Shown piece after piece: positions 12,076-21,938 of a DNA stretch of 64,000 bases. The stretch lies in contig LR746274.1 of NCBI GenBank assembly GCA_902729315.2, forward strand, positions 6,321,037-6,385,036, read 5' to 3'. Numbering within the stretch: the stretch's first letter is position 1; each line of letters starts with the position of its first letter. The stretch comes from Spirodela intermedia (lineage: Eukaryota > Streptophyta > Magnoliopsida > Alismatales > Araceae). A program made the translations under genes and the position numbers. A model generated the notes under the pieces. It saw only the letters and a program-made list of their open reading frames with translations. It was not told the origin of the DNA and did no database searches.

Positions 12076-13672
12076 TCACCAGACGCAGCTGTTGCAGTGC
12101 CTCAGTGCCTTGGAGCTCCTCCCCGTCTTCACCTGGGCCCTCTCAGCCATCGCATCCAGCACCTGCAAACCCCAAAAATCTCCAGCTCTTCACCAGAACA
12201 GGAAGAAAGAAAGAAAGAAACGACGGCGGCCGCGCGTACCATCTGCCGCCGCCTCGCCGCCAATCTCCGCTGTCAACGCCCCACCAGAGAAGAAGAAAGA
12301 AACAATCAAGGAAAGAAGGATGTTTAGTCAGCGTGTCTCCAGTCGACTCTCCTCGTCTGTTCGTGGGTAGTCGTCTTCCTTACCTGCTCTTCTTGGAGGC
12401 GCGCGTTCTCCTCCTTCAGCTGGTTCAGCTCCGTCTCCAGCTCCACCGTGTAGGCCTGAGAAACCACGCCCGTGGAGTTCGCCGTCAAAAAACCCGAAAC
12501 ACAGAAAAGAGTCTCCTTTCCGCCGCCGACCGGCGGTGTATTACCTGCTTCCGCGCTCGCGACCGGGCGGCGGACTCGCGGTTCTTGATCATGCGCCGCT
12601 GCCGCCGCTCGAAGACCCTGTCCACCGGCCCGTCGACGACCCGCTTCCTCCCCGTGGGCCCTGTAGCTCCGCCGGTGGCGCCGCCTCCCCCGTCGGCCCT
12701 CGACCCGTCGCCGCCGACTTGCGCCCACTGCCCCCCGAAGCCGTCCGACGAGACGGGGCTCCCCGGGGAGCCCACCCTCGCGCGGCCATTGTTCGTCCTC
12801 CCGCCGCCGCCGCCGCCGCCCGCGTAGCCGTTCCCCACTGGCACCTGCTGCTGGTACCGCCGCTGCGGGAAGCTGTGGAAGACCCCGTCGGCGGCGGGGT
12901 TGCGGTGGTGATCGCCGTATCCCATCCCCACCATGGGGAAGCCTCCGTACTGGTTCTGCTGCTCTGGCTGCTGCTGCTGCTGCTGCGAGGTGGGGAGAGA
13001 GAAGGGGCTCAGCCGCTGCGGGGAGGAGCAGGGGATGCAGCCGCCTTCTCTGACCACCCCGGCTTTGATGAGGAAATCCTCCAGCGTCATCTCCCCGAAG
13101 GTCGTCTGCCGGGGGACGATCCCCGATTGCTGGTACTGCTGCTGAGACGGCGCCGCCGCCGCTGCCGGACCATCCTGCTGGTGGTGGTGGTGGCCGTGGT
13201 CGCGCTGGATCTCCGACCAGACCTCGTCCACCGTCTTCCGGCAGAGGGTCGGCGGGAGGGAGACGGAGCCCTGACGATGCAGCGCAACGGGCGGGGCATG
13301 GTCCTTGGGGTCCCAAGCGCCCTCCCGGCAGGCGGCGGCGGCAGGGGCGCCGCCAGCCACTCCGCCCCCTTCTTTAACGCTGGCCATGGCGCTGCCCTCC
13401 TCCGCGGTCCAGATATTGGTGAGGAACTCGTCCATGTTCATAGAGCCGAAGTTCTTTCCGGGCTCGCACATGGTGCTCTGGATCTCGTCCAGGGTCAGCG
13501 ACAGCAGCGAGGACTGCCTCGCCATGGGGTGCTGCTTCTCCGCCGCCGCCGGGGACCCCTCCCGGTGTTGGTGCTCCTCCTGGGTCGCCGCCGCTCCGGC
13601 CGCCTCGACGGCGCCGTCGAATCTCGCAGCCTTGCTCTCCGCCGCCGTAGAAGGGGAGGCACAGCTCGCCAT
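12076..13672 (-). CDS. ABI5: ABI5-like group A bZIP transcription factor
   Basis: Exons 13672-12545, 12455-12384 and 12162-12076 give about 428 residues. ABI5 binds ABA-response elements and controls seed maturation and germination arrest. Its hallmarks are all present in order: C1 with RQSSLLSLTLDEIQ then GKNFGSMNMDEFL, C2 with LPPTLCRKTVDEVWSEIQR, C3 with RQTTFGEMTLEDFLIKAG, a GSPVSSDG block, then RKRVVDGPVDRVFERRQRR leading into the basic region NRESAARSRARKQAYTVELE and a short leucine zipper. GKNFGSMNMDEFL and GPVDR point to ABI5 itself rather than the ABF/AREB branch. RQSS, RQGS and RQTT fit SnRK2/CDPK phosphorylation sites. The C-terminal exon (ending LRHCNSCVW) is the least certain part, though the Cys/Ser-rich tail fits the C4 motif position. 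Gly, His and Gln runs interrupt the spacers. Neighbours upstream are an alpha/beta hydrolase and a SAP gene in the same orientation. Confidence 0.92.
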
Positions 13673-14753
13673 CCCTTCCTCCTCAGGTCGCCGCCGCCGC
13701 GGCCGTCGTCGTCGGCGGGGCAGACCGTGCCTGCGTCAGAACAGATCAGGAGAAGCGGTGGTGATGGTGGTGGCAGGAAGAAGATGGGAGACGGAGGAAG
13801 GGAAATAAGAGGGACAAGACGAGGGTCAGGCGAAGGATGCGGAGATGGAAGCGGGATGCTCTCTGCTCCTGCATGCAGAGCTCTCTATTTTCCTGTGGCA
13901 ATCGGTCGATCGGGGACTGTCCCGTCTTCGCCGGAAAGGAGAGAAGACGAGAGAAATTCACGCCCCCACAGCGGCAGTCTTCTTCAGCTGATTGATCTGC
14001 CGGAAAATGACAGACGAACAGCAACTCGGTCGCCGGCGCCGCCGCCGACGCGGAGAAGCCTACGGCAGCGGGAGCTCTTCCCCTCCGTCTTTCCAGCGGA
14101 GGCGAATACGACGACACGTAGCGAAGGAAGAAGGGCCATGGCGGGAGAGGAGGCCGGGAGATATTAAAACAATTTCTTCCGATGAGAGAGAGAGAGAGAG
14201 ATAGAGAACTCGATGGCTATGGAGGATTGATTGCGTGGAGGCCTAGCAGAGATCTCTATCAGCAGGTCAAATCAGCGATGTGGACAAAAAGTGAATGGGG
14301 AGGAGCGCCGTGTCCGGGGAGAGCCGGCAGGTCCTCCAGGAGGGGAGCACCGCGTGATTCGTTCGGGTGCAAGAAATCATGCCGATAGATGGAAAACGAC
14401 GACGGAGGGAGGGACCTCCTCCCTCCTCCCTCTGCGACCGAGAAGGATCTTCGTCGACTCAGATTCTCCCTCCCTCCTTCCGGCCATCAGGAGTACAACC
14501 ACACCGCACGAACGAGAGGAACAAACAGAGGAGATAAATTCTGGAGAATGTGGCCGGAGAACCTGTAACAGCGCCGAGAGAGAGAGAGTATCGCTCACAA
14601 TGTGAAGGTTCACCACCGAGCAAAACTGGAAGGCGGGAACCTTCCAGGTTGTAAATGTGAGGACAGTTTGGGGAAAAAATCAAAAAGCTCCGGCCACGGA
14701 CAGGGAAGGAAGGAGGAAGGACGAAGAACGAAGAAGGATCATCCATCCATCCA

Positions 14754-14807
<54 letters not shown>

Positions 14808-15300
14808 TCTCGCTCTCTCTCGCGGAGAACACGGAGAAGACATGCAGTATACTCCTGAGGTCGGGAAAGGAGAAAAACCAGTAGAGGGCCGCCTCTCTAC
14901 CTAGAGGCCTCTGCTAGGAACGCTCCAGAAAGCTTTCCCACAAGAACAGTGATGGCCGGCGTTGCACGCACCTTCCTACCTTTTCTCTCGCACCGCCTCC
15001 GCCGCTGTAGACGCTGGAGCAGAACCCTAACTCGACCTCAGACCGGGAGATCGGGGCTCCAGACCCGCATGCAAGGCTCGACTAATCCATCGGACCACTC
15101 GCCGGAGCTGACGGGCGCATTGTCTCCCACGGGCCGCACCAGATCTCCCCAACGACAACACCACCACCTGCGGGGACAACACAACTCTGCTGTAGTCCCT
15201 CCAGAGCGGCGTACGCCGGAGAAAGCTCGAAATTCCGGCGGCGGCGGCGGTAGTAGTAGCGGTGGAGGAAGGGAGGGAAGGGCGGTGGCGGTGGCGGTGG
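13673..15300 (-). other. Long 5' leader of the ABI5-like gene, probably with an intron
   Basis: The start codon lies about 1.6 kb downstream of a good TATA box at 15327-15334. A plausible donor (AAG then gtagga, exon end 14980) and an acceptor (gacgcag, next exon from 13730) suggest a leader intron of about 1.25 kb. The interval contains several GA/CT tracts (14182-14202, 14758-14821). Open frames on the plus strand are low-complexity by-products. The leader structure is inferred and would need transcript data. Confidence 0.45.
14741..14821 (+). repeat. (ATCC)n then (CT)n compound microsatellite
   Basis: About four ATCC units are followed by roughly 60 bases of nearly pure CT. The tract falls inside the predicted leader intron of the ABI5-like gene. 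On the transcribed (minus) strand it reads GA. GA tracts in plant 5' regions can bind BPC/GAGA-binding proteins. Confidence 0.9.
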
Positions 15301-15326
15301 CTGAGAGGAGGAGGCCCTACTGAGGG

Positions 15327-15334
15327 TATTTATA
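15327..15334 (-). promoter_or_regulatory. TATA box of the ABI5-like gene
   Basis: TATAAATA on the minus strand (context GCCGTATAAATACCC) is the best core promoter signal upstream of the ABI5-like gene, with the transcription start expected near 15300. Its position next to the ABRE cluster supports the assignment. Confidence 0.6.
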
Positions 15335-15510
15335 CGGCGCCGTAGATCGACGGCGCCGGAGACCGAATCAGGAGAGAGCAGATCGTGTCTCCTCTTCTCC
15401 GGTGGGGCCCACCGTGTCTTCTCGAGGCATCGTTATCTTGTGGGCCCCACTTGCAGCCTGAGCCCGATTTGATGCCGCGCTCGGGTCCGTTTCCCGGGCG
15501 AGCACCCCGC

Positions 15511-15617
15511 GACACGTATCGGATACGTGTCGACGGGCCCAGCGGGCTTCCCGGCGACGTGGCGTCACGTGGTTTGGGAGATCACTCACGTGATGTTGAA
15601 GGGGTGGGACACGTGGC
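15511..15617. promoter_or_regulatory. ABRE/G-box cluster in the ABI5-like promoter
   Basis: Six ACGT cores lie in about 105 bases, 180-290 bases upstream of the TATA box. A perfect inverted repeat with 10-bp arms and one central base (15511-15531, arms GACACGTATC) carries two opposed ACGTGTC elements. It is followed by GACGTGGC at 15556-15563 and CACGTG at 15566-15571, 15587-15592 and 15610-15615. ACGTGKC is the ABI5/ABF binding element, so autoregulation or ABA induction is a natural inference. Confidence 0.75.
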
Positions 15618-15814
15618 TCGAAGCCGTGAACCGTAAAGAACTTTTTGCGCGTATAAATAATGACGTCATAAAAATGAATTTATGAACAGCTCCCTTCCTT
15701 TTTATTTCTTTAACCAAATCCCCCCTTTACCGGGGAGATGAATTTCTGCGGAAGATGCTCGGATCTTGCGGAAGATTACGAGCCCGAATCGGCCGTCCAG
15801 AAATAAATTTCTTC

Positions 15815-16045
15815 TTTTGACTTGATTCATTGATGTCAATCTTTCATGACTTGATTGACCCAGTTGACTTTCCGCCGATCTTCATGCCGCTGACTGAGGT
15901 CAACAGGCTACATTACTCTCTCTCTCTCTCTCTCTCTTAAGACATTGCATACCATACTTATCTCTACGATATAGAGAGTAAGTTTGGGTTCACTCTTGAG
16001 GGGAAGGGTTGACTCCGGAAACCAGGAGATAGTTGACGCATAGAA
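15815..16045. promoter_or_regulatory. W-box-like TTGAC cluster
   Basis: TTGAC or GTCAA recurs at least eight times in about 230 bases between the 3' end of the alpha/beta hydrolase gene and the ABI5 promoter. W-boxes (TTGACY) bind WRKY factors, several of which are known to regulate ABI5. The same motif is also dense elsewhere in the window, so it may reflect local composition. No gene is seen at 15620-16046. Confidence 0.35.
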
Positions 16046-16046
16046 G

Positions 16047-16792
16047 TCAAAGTTCTCCCGGGGAGGGCTGTGGCTGTCCGGGACGAGCGAGGAGATCCCG
16101 GAGGATGGCGTCGCTCCAGGTCTGGTTGTGGACAAAGAGGTGGCCGCAGTCAGCGCACTCGTGGTAGCGGATCCACGGCAGCCTCGCCGCCACATGGCGG
16201 AGCAGCTCCACGGGGAAGAGCCTGTCCTCGCGGCCGTGCCACAGGTGGACGGCGGTGGCGGCGGCGGCGCCGCCCTCTTCGCCGGAGCAGGGCTCCGCCA
16301 GGTCCGTCAAGGGGTCGAATCCCCAGTCGCCGAACGCCACCATCATGTCCCGGTGCAGCGACTCGTGCACTCCCTGCAACCTGGCCTTGTTCTGACAAGA
16401 CCCCACCCCAATTTAGAAGAAGAAGAAGAAGAAGAAGAAGAAGAAGAAGAAATGCAAGGGTTGTACCTCGGGTGGGTTAGGGTTTTGGGAGAGCGTGGCG
16501 AGGATCTGCAAGTCCTGGGGGCTGAACACGTTTGGGTGCCGGGCCAAGGCGGCGGAGGGGGTCACCAGATTCTGGGTCATGTACCCGTGGAGCAGCCACG
16601 GCGCGTAGCGCGCGATCCACATGGCCCGCTGGTCCGACGCCTCCCGCTTCTCGTAGGCCGCCCTCGCCATCTCCGCCGGCAGCGACGCCCACCAGAAGTT
16701 GACCAGCGGCGCCACCAGCGCTGCTCCCGCCACTCTACATACACCACCCCGTAACGTAAACAGCAGAGAGATGAGCTGAGCTCTAACAGCGC

Positions 16793-16823
<31 letters not shown>

Positions 16824-17400
16824 TGCCTGTGGGGGAAGTGCTTGATGCAGGCCCAGACGGGGTAGGAGCCGAGGGAGGCGCCCACGAGGTAGAACCGCGG
16901 GCCGAGGCCCAGCCGGTCTGCGAATTCCTCCACGTCCATGGCGTCGCTCTGTACCGTGCGTGCCGGGTGGGGGTCGCTCTCGCCATAGCCGGCCCTGTCG
17001 AAGGAGACGAAGTACACCCCCATCTCCTCCACCAGCTCCTGCCCACGCCACGGGGGAAGCAAGAAAGAGAGAGAGAGAGAGAGAGAGAGTCAGTCCATGT
17101 CCTCAGGTTTGGTGGCTACTGGGTGGGGCTGTGGAGGGAGGTCACCGGAGAGACGGGGAGGGCGAAGTGCTTGGAGTCGTCGAAGCCGTGGAGGACGACG
17201 ACCCGGTGGGAGGCCTTCTCCATGGGGAGGACCCCCCATTCCCTGTAGGCCAGGCGCCTCCCCTCTCTAAGCCTCACCCTCGGGGAGACAACTGACGGCG
17301 GCGGCGGCGGCGGCGGTGGCGGCCGGCGGAGGGGTAGCAGCAACACCGCCACCGCCATCGCCGACAGAAGTGTCAGCGCCGCCGTACTCCCCGCCACCAT
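16047..17400 (-). CDS. Alpha/beta hydrolase superfamily protein
   Basis: Exons 17400-17146, 17038-16827, 16734-16467 and 16391-16047 give 359 residues. An N-terminal hydrophobic segment (residues about 6-24) is followed by a Pro run and suggests a signal anchor. The hydrolase core shows HG at 71-72 (oxyanion region), VSFDRAGYGESDP, the nucleophile elbow GASLG with Ser140, Asp301 in HGRED and His329 in CGHLF, so the catalytic triad looks complete. The substrate is unknown. I chose the ATG at 17400 because the in-frame upstream ATG would add a translated CT repeat. Intron 2 begins with GC (AG then gcatct) directly beside a (GA)n tract at 16797-16822. The gene sits between ABI5 and SAP, matching At2g36290 in Arabidopsis as I recall it. 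A (GAA)n run lies in intron 3. Confidence 0.88.
16415..16452 (+). repeat. (GAA)n microsatellite in hydrolase intron 3
   Basis: About twelve GAA units lie just inside the 5' end of intron 3 of the alpha/beta hydrolase gene, about 15 bases after its donor on the minus strand, where they read as (TTC)n. Confidence 0.95.
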
Positions 17401-17878
17401 TCTCTCTCTATCTCTATCAGGCGAAACGCCTGATACGATAGTCCGAGAGAGAGAGAGAGAGAGGGGGGATGGTGGCGGCGGCGGTTTCGAAAGCGCATGC
17501 AAAGAGGCCAGTTGTCATGTCATGTCAGGCCACAGCACCGGTCACCAGGCGAATTCAAAAGACTTGCTGGCGTGAACGCCTCTTGTGTCGAGGGATCCGC
17601 CATTCGGAATGAACCTGCCCAAAATATAGATCGGACAAGCCAATTCTGTCGAATATGGCCACCCCCGCTACTTCTGTCCTTCAGGTACCCATGTGAAAGC
17701 GTCTCTCTCGCTCTCTCCATCTCTCTCTCTCGCTCCATAGTGAGGGGAATGTGCGAGACTGACTATCTATTGAGAAATGGAGGAGAGGAAGAACAGGTGG
17801 CAGGGGTAGGACGGCGGCACAAGGGGAGGAGAGAAGAGCGGGGGGAAGCACGGGAATCGGCTGAGGCGCCGCCGTGTC

Positions 17879-18415
17879 TTAGATCTTGTCGAGCTTGTCA
17901 GACTTGACGACGGGGTTGGCCCGGGCGATGGCGTCGCGGCCGGCGGACTTGAAGTCGAAGCTGCACGCGTGCTGCTCCGGGTAGCGGTGGGAGCCGCAGA
18001 ACGTCTCCCCGCACCGACATCTGAACCCCGTCAGTCCCACCTTCCTATTGCACGCCGTGCACCGCCCCAGCCGTGGCGGAGGGGCGGCGTCGGCAGAGGA
18101 GCCGCCGGTGGGGGGGGACACCAAGGAGGTGGAGATCGGCTCCTCCGCTGTCTGGAATGGCGGACAAGGCACCGCGGCGGATGGATTTGGGGCTACCGCG
18201 TTGGAAGAGGTATCCGGGAAGGCGGTGGGGGTCGGTATGAGGAGGGACTTGCCGACGATTTCCTTGGCGGAGGCCTCCTGCTCCTCCTTGAGGCAGTAGT
18301 CGCGGTAGCACTTGGAACATAGGTTAAGGGTGGCGGGGCTGCCGAAGAACCCGCAGTTGTTCGCGCAGAGGCGCGGACCCTCCGGCTGAGCTTGGCAGCG
18401 GTGCTCTTCCGCCAT
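17879..18415 (-). CDS. A20/AN1 zinc-finger stress-associated protein
   Basis: A single coding exon of 178 residues. Residues 17-36 form an A20 finger, C17-x3-C21-x11-C33-x2-C36. The C-terminal part (about 118-153) is an AN1 finger with the full pattern C-x2-C-x10-C-x-C-x4-C-x2-H-x5-H-x-C. This is the standard plant SAP layout, with a Ser/Pro-rich linker between. SAPs bind ubiquitin chains, some act as E3 ligases, and many are induced by drought, salt or ABA. The single coding exon behind a leader intron is typical for the family. The neighbouring hydrolase and ABI5 genes match the At2g36270-At2g36320 (SAP4) order. Confidence 0.95.
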   Translation of the reverse strand: MAEEHRCQAQPEGPRLCANNCGFFGSPATLNLCSKCYRDYCLKEEQEASAKEIVGKSLLIPTPTAFPDTSSNAVAPNPSAAVPCPPFQTAEEPISTSLVSPPTGGSSADAAPPPRLGRCTACNRKVGLTGFRCRCGETFCGSHRYPEQHACSFDFKSAGRDAIARANPVVKSDKLDKI

Positions 18416-19280
18416 CTCTCTCCCTCTGCCTTCTCTCTAGTCTAACCTTTACCAAAGATCTGCAAAAAGATCAGGAAGTAAAAAAATAAAAATATTAGAA
18501 AATTTTCGTTTTCTCTTCGAGAAGGGAGAGAGATCTTCCATTTCTCCCAACGAGACAGATCCAGAGCAAAAAAAAAAAAAAAAAAAAACTAAAATAATCT
18601 CCCGTCTCCTCTAAACAATGAGAACTACTACACAGCAGGCAAGGGGACTTCATTCTCACACTCGGCGAAATCATGTAAAAAACAACGACTGCTACACAAC
18701 AGGCAAGGGGACTTCATATTCTCATACTCGGTGAAATCGTGGAAGAAACAAAGAGGTCTACTACGCAGCAGGCAAGGAGGGACTAGAAATCGTGGAAAAA
18801 ACAAAGAGGACTACTACGCAGCAGGCATGGGAGGACTTCATTCTCATACTCGGTAAAACCGTGGAAACCATGGATGCAAACCGTGAAGCGTAGCTCCATC
18901 GTGAAAAACAAACAAAGGAAACGAGCGAGAGGACCTTTTGAAACAAGAACCACCGGCCACCGGCCACCAACCGCCAGAGTAAGAACAAAAGACAAAATCG
19001 AGGTCAAAAAACGGGGATTCAGACGGAAGAAATCAAAGAAGCTGATCCTCCGAACCATATCAAGGTGTGCGCAGCAAACGCGAAAAAGAAGCGCATCCAG
19101 AAAAAGAGGGATCGGCGTAGGCGAAATACGGCGAACGCAGCAGAGACATACCAGAGCTTGGATCCGACGGTGCGCCGCTCGATCGAAGATCGGCCCTCCC
19201 CCGCCTCCCGCCCGTTCTCCCCCCGATCGTTCCCCGGCGAGCGAGAGCGAGAGAGAGAGAGTGAGAGGCGGTGAAATCAG
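18416..19280 (-). other. 5' leader and leader intron of the SAP gene
   Basis: An acceptor with a T-rich tract (tttttgcag, exon from 18459) and a donor (CTG then gtatgt, exon end 19152) define a leader intron of about 690 bases. A TATA-like CATAAATA on the minus strand at 19306-19313 places the transcription start near 19280. A poly-A run at 18566-18587 and a minisatellite lie within the intron. Confidence 0.6.
18622..18869 (+). repeat. Four-unit minisatellite in the SAP leader intron
   Basis: Imperfect tandem copies start at 18622, 18687, 18756 and 18809 (spacings 65, 69 and 53). Each begins with a form of CTACTACRCAGCAGGCA and usually continues through GGACTTCATTCTCA and ACTCGG. The third copy has lost an internal segment. 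Intron location is predicted, not proven. Confidence 0.85.
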
Positions 19281-19643
19281 GAACGGAAATCGAAGCAGGG
19301 GTTCGTATTTATGAGGGCAAGACAGGACTGTTCAAGTCCATTCAACCTAGGGGATATTTTCCGTTTACCTCCCACAAATATAGTTGAATTTCAAAAAAAC
19401 CCCAAAACATATAATTCCTTAAAAAATAAATTAAATACTTTGCGGGTTGGTAACCACCACACACTCCTTTACGCCGCTTTGTGAGCCTGTAAAATAAAGG
19501 CACCGTAATTTTAATATCTATATATATATATATAAAGCCCATTGGGCCTGACTCAGAAGGTCCTCTGGCGTCACGCATTCCATTCGTCACGAGAAGTCAA
19601 ACTGTCCAAGCGAGAGAGATCTCAGGTCAGACCCTCCAAGAGG

Positions 19644-21766
19644 TCAACGCCGGTACTCGTCGCCGCAGTCGCCGATGATCTCCAGCAGGTCTCTCCCCTT
19701 CCTCGACACCTCGTTGATGCTTCCCACGTCCTCCTCGTCTAGGGCGAGGGAGAAGACGGCGTTGCAGTCAACGATGTGCTCCGCCAGGCCGAGCCTCACA
19801 CCCACCATTGACCCAGCCACCGCCGTCTGCGAGGTCAACGGCCCGGTTTAGAAGAGAGAGAGAGATCTATAAGTCAACGCTGCCGCCAATGGGGCAGGGG
19901 GGACATTTACCTGATCCAGTATGTACCTCACCGCCACCGTTGACATGGAGACGCCGTGCTTGGAGGCGACCCTCTTCAGTGTCTGAAGCAGGGACTGGAA
20001 GAGGCTCCATCCCCCCCACGCGTCGACCATCTGTCAGAATGGATGGTCAAACATAATGCAGCTCAGCCAGTTCTTCAACATAATGCTGGGCCTAAATATG
20101 AAAACTTTTTTTTTTTCTTTTTCTGGGGGTTGACTCACCCTCTTGTACTTTTGCAGGGAGGGGGTGTTGAGAGGGGGCCCGGCAAAGGGGATGGAGACAT
20201 TGGTGTCCAGAAACTTCTCGGACAGGAGGCCACCCATCACGGTTCCGTACCTGCACCGTTGACTCCATCAGATACCGGAGGAGGGGGCTGATGCTGCCGG
20301 CTCATGGGGGCACGGCACGGGAGAAAGTCAAGTCAACACAGACGTGATGAGTTTGACTCCGGAGAGCTGACACAGCTCGGCCATCCTCCGCTGGGGCCGC
20401 ATGTCCACAATAGAGTGCTGCACCTGGCTCACAAACAGAACACGGGAGTCAACTCGCGACTTCAGCTGGGTCAAAGTCAGACGGTGGAGGCCGGCCTGGC
20501 CATCTTCTCACCTGGTTGCTGACAATCGGGATCCCGTTTTCCAGGACGACGTGGAGCCGATCAGTGTCGAAGTTGGTCAACGCCACGGTCTTGATCTTAC
20601 CTGTGGATCTCTCATTGAAACCATACCATTAATAATCTTATATAATCAGCTTAAAATCTTATATAATACGAAAAACAGGGAGTGCTCTTCCGAACCTTCG
20701 CCTTCGAGATCGGCCAGGTGCTTCAGCGCGTCGAGGTAGCCGGGGTTGGAATAGTCCCACCTGTTAGAAGCGGAATGCTTCAGGAGTAGAATCGCATGCA
20801 GGCAGGAAATTCGTCGGAAGAAATGCCACCTTTGAGTTCCCACCCACACCCACACGGGATGATCTAACAACCCAGAAATATTTAGGGTTTTTTGAGGTGC
20901 CCGGCACCCCCAAATGAGTAGAAAGTCAACGGCTTGTTCAGTGGGTGAAGGACATACCCGAGGGGAATCAATCCGAGTTTCAGAGGGGAAAGAGAAGAGG
21001 GGGTACCAGTGGAACTGGAGCATGTCCAAAGAGGGGACGTCCATCCTCTTCCTGGAGATGTCGACGTTCTGCCGGACGTAGCTGCTCGTCATCTTCACCG
21101 GCGGCGGCACCCACTTGGTAAGCCTGCGCCACCACAGGAATCGTTGAGCGAAATTCTCGCATCGAGTGGGAGGAATGCGGCGGATGGGTAGGTTAAGCTT
21201 AGAGATCATCTGAAAAAGGTGATCCCAGAGCTCACTCACCCCCTGACCTCGGCGAGCAACTCCGGCGGGCGCTCCCGCCGGACCCTGTTGATGAAGATGC
21301 CGTAGAGATCCTCCGCCGGCCCATCTGCCAAAAAAAAGGGGGGAGAGAGAGAGAGAGAGTCATTAAAAGAGGAGCACCGGAGAGCAGGGTTGAGGAAGGG
21401 GATATCAGAAGGGGGTTTCAGAAGGGGATTTGATTATTTACAGTGGTCGGCCATGTCGAAGGTGGAGAGACCGGCGTCGGCGTAGCGGAGCATGGCCTCG
21501 ACGGCGTCGTCGCGGTCGATGCGGCCCCAGCCGCCGCTGGTCTGCCACATCCCGTTGAGGACCCGGCAGATGTCCAGCGAGTCGTTCCCGTTCTTCACGG
21601 TGATCCGCCGGGTAATCTCCTCCTCCGTGGTGGTGGCGCACCGGACGGCGGCAGCGGCGGCCTTCCTCCCGAGGGCGCAAGCCCGGCGGCGTGGAGCGGT
21701 GGCGCCGCCACCGCCGCCGCCGAGGAGTGGGTGCTGGCGGAGTGAAGCTGCCGCCGGCGACGCCAT
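19644..21766 (-). CDS. Aldo-keto reductase, probably plastid-targeted
   Basis: Nine exons (21766-21442, 21324-21240, 21123-21007, 20760-20696, 20600-20512, 20423-20344, 20250-20139, 20030-19911, 19826-19644) give 391 residues with consistent phases. The first 45 residues are Ala/Arg/Gly-rich without early acids, like a chloroplast transit peptide. The AKR tetrad is visible: Asp104 and Tyr109 in FDMADHYGPAED, Lys140 in LTKW and His175 in LQFHW. Other landmarks are VALTNFDT, SNQVQHSIVDMRP, KLITYGTVMGGLLSEKFL, VDAWGGW and a GDCGDEYRR C-terminus. The closest type I recall is Arabidopsis At2g27680 (NAD(P)-linked oxidoreductase). The physiological substrate is unknown. Exon and intron DNA is unusually rich in GTCAA/TTGAC. 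Confidence 0.92.
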
Positions 21767-21881
21767 GGAGGAGGAGATAAGGTTTTCGCGCGGTCTCCAC
21801 CTCCCTCACCCTCCGCCGCTTCAAAGGAGAGCCCCAAGTCGGGGAAAATTAATAAATTATTATTGGCCACAGGGAACCAAC

Positions 21882-21897
21882 GATGATGATGATGATG

Positions 21898-21938
<41 letters not shown>
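21882..21938 (+). repeat. (GAT)n then (AAT)n microsatellite
   Basis: Six GAT units pass directly into about thirteen AAT units, 115 bases upstream of the aldo-keto reductase start codon. It probably lies in that gene's leader or promoter. Confidence 0.95.

Noticed and set aside
12324-13316. 330-codon minus-strand frame overlapping ABI5 exon 1
   Set aside because: Wrong frame of the same GC-rich exon; no conserved motifs except where it happens to run into the real exon 2.
12536-14167. 543-codon plus-strand open frame opposite the ABI5-like gene
   Set aside because: It is an antisense shadow of GC-rich coding DNA; composition is Arg/Pro/Leu-biased without domains, while the minus strand carries the full ABI5 motif set.
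14949-15323. 124-codon plus-strand frame upstream of ABI5
   Set aside because: Low-complexity Arg/Gly/Ser-rich frame in GC-rich leader DNA, antisense to the predicted ABI5 transcript, without domains.
16070-17051. Overlapping frames over the hydrolase gene, including poly-Glu/Phe/Ser runs
   Set aside because: They translate microsatellites or off-frame exon DNA; the spliced minus-strand model explains the locus.
17401-17502. 34-residue extension of the hydrolase from an upstream ATG
   Set aside because: It would translate a CT repeat into Leu-Ser; the ATG at 17400 gives a normal signal-anchor N-terminus.
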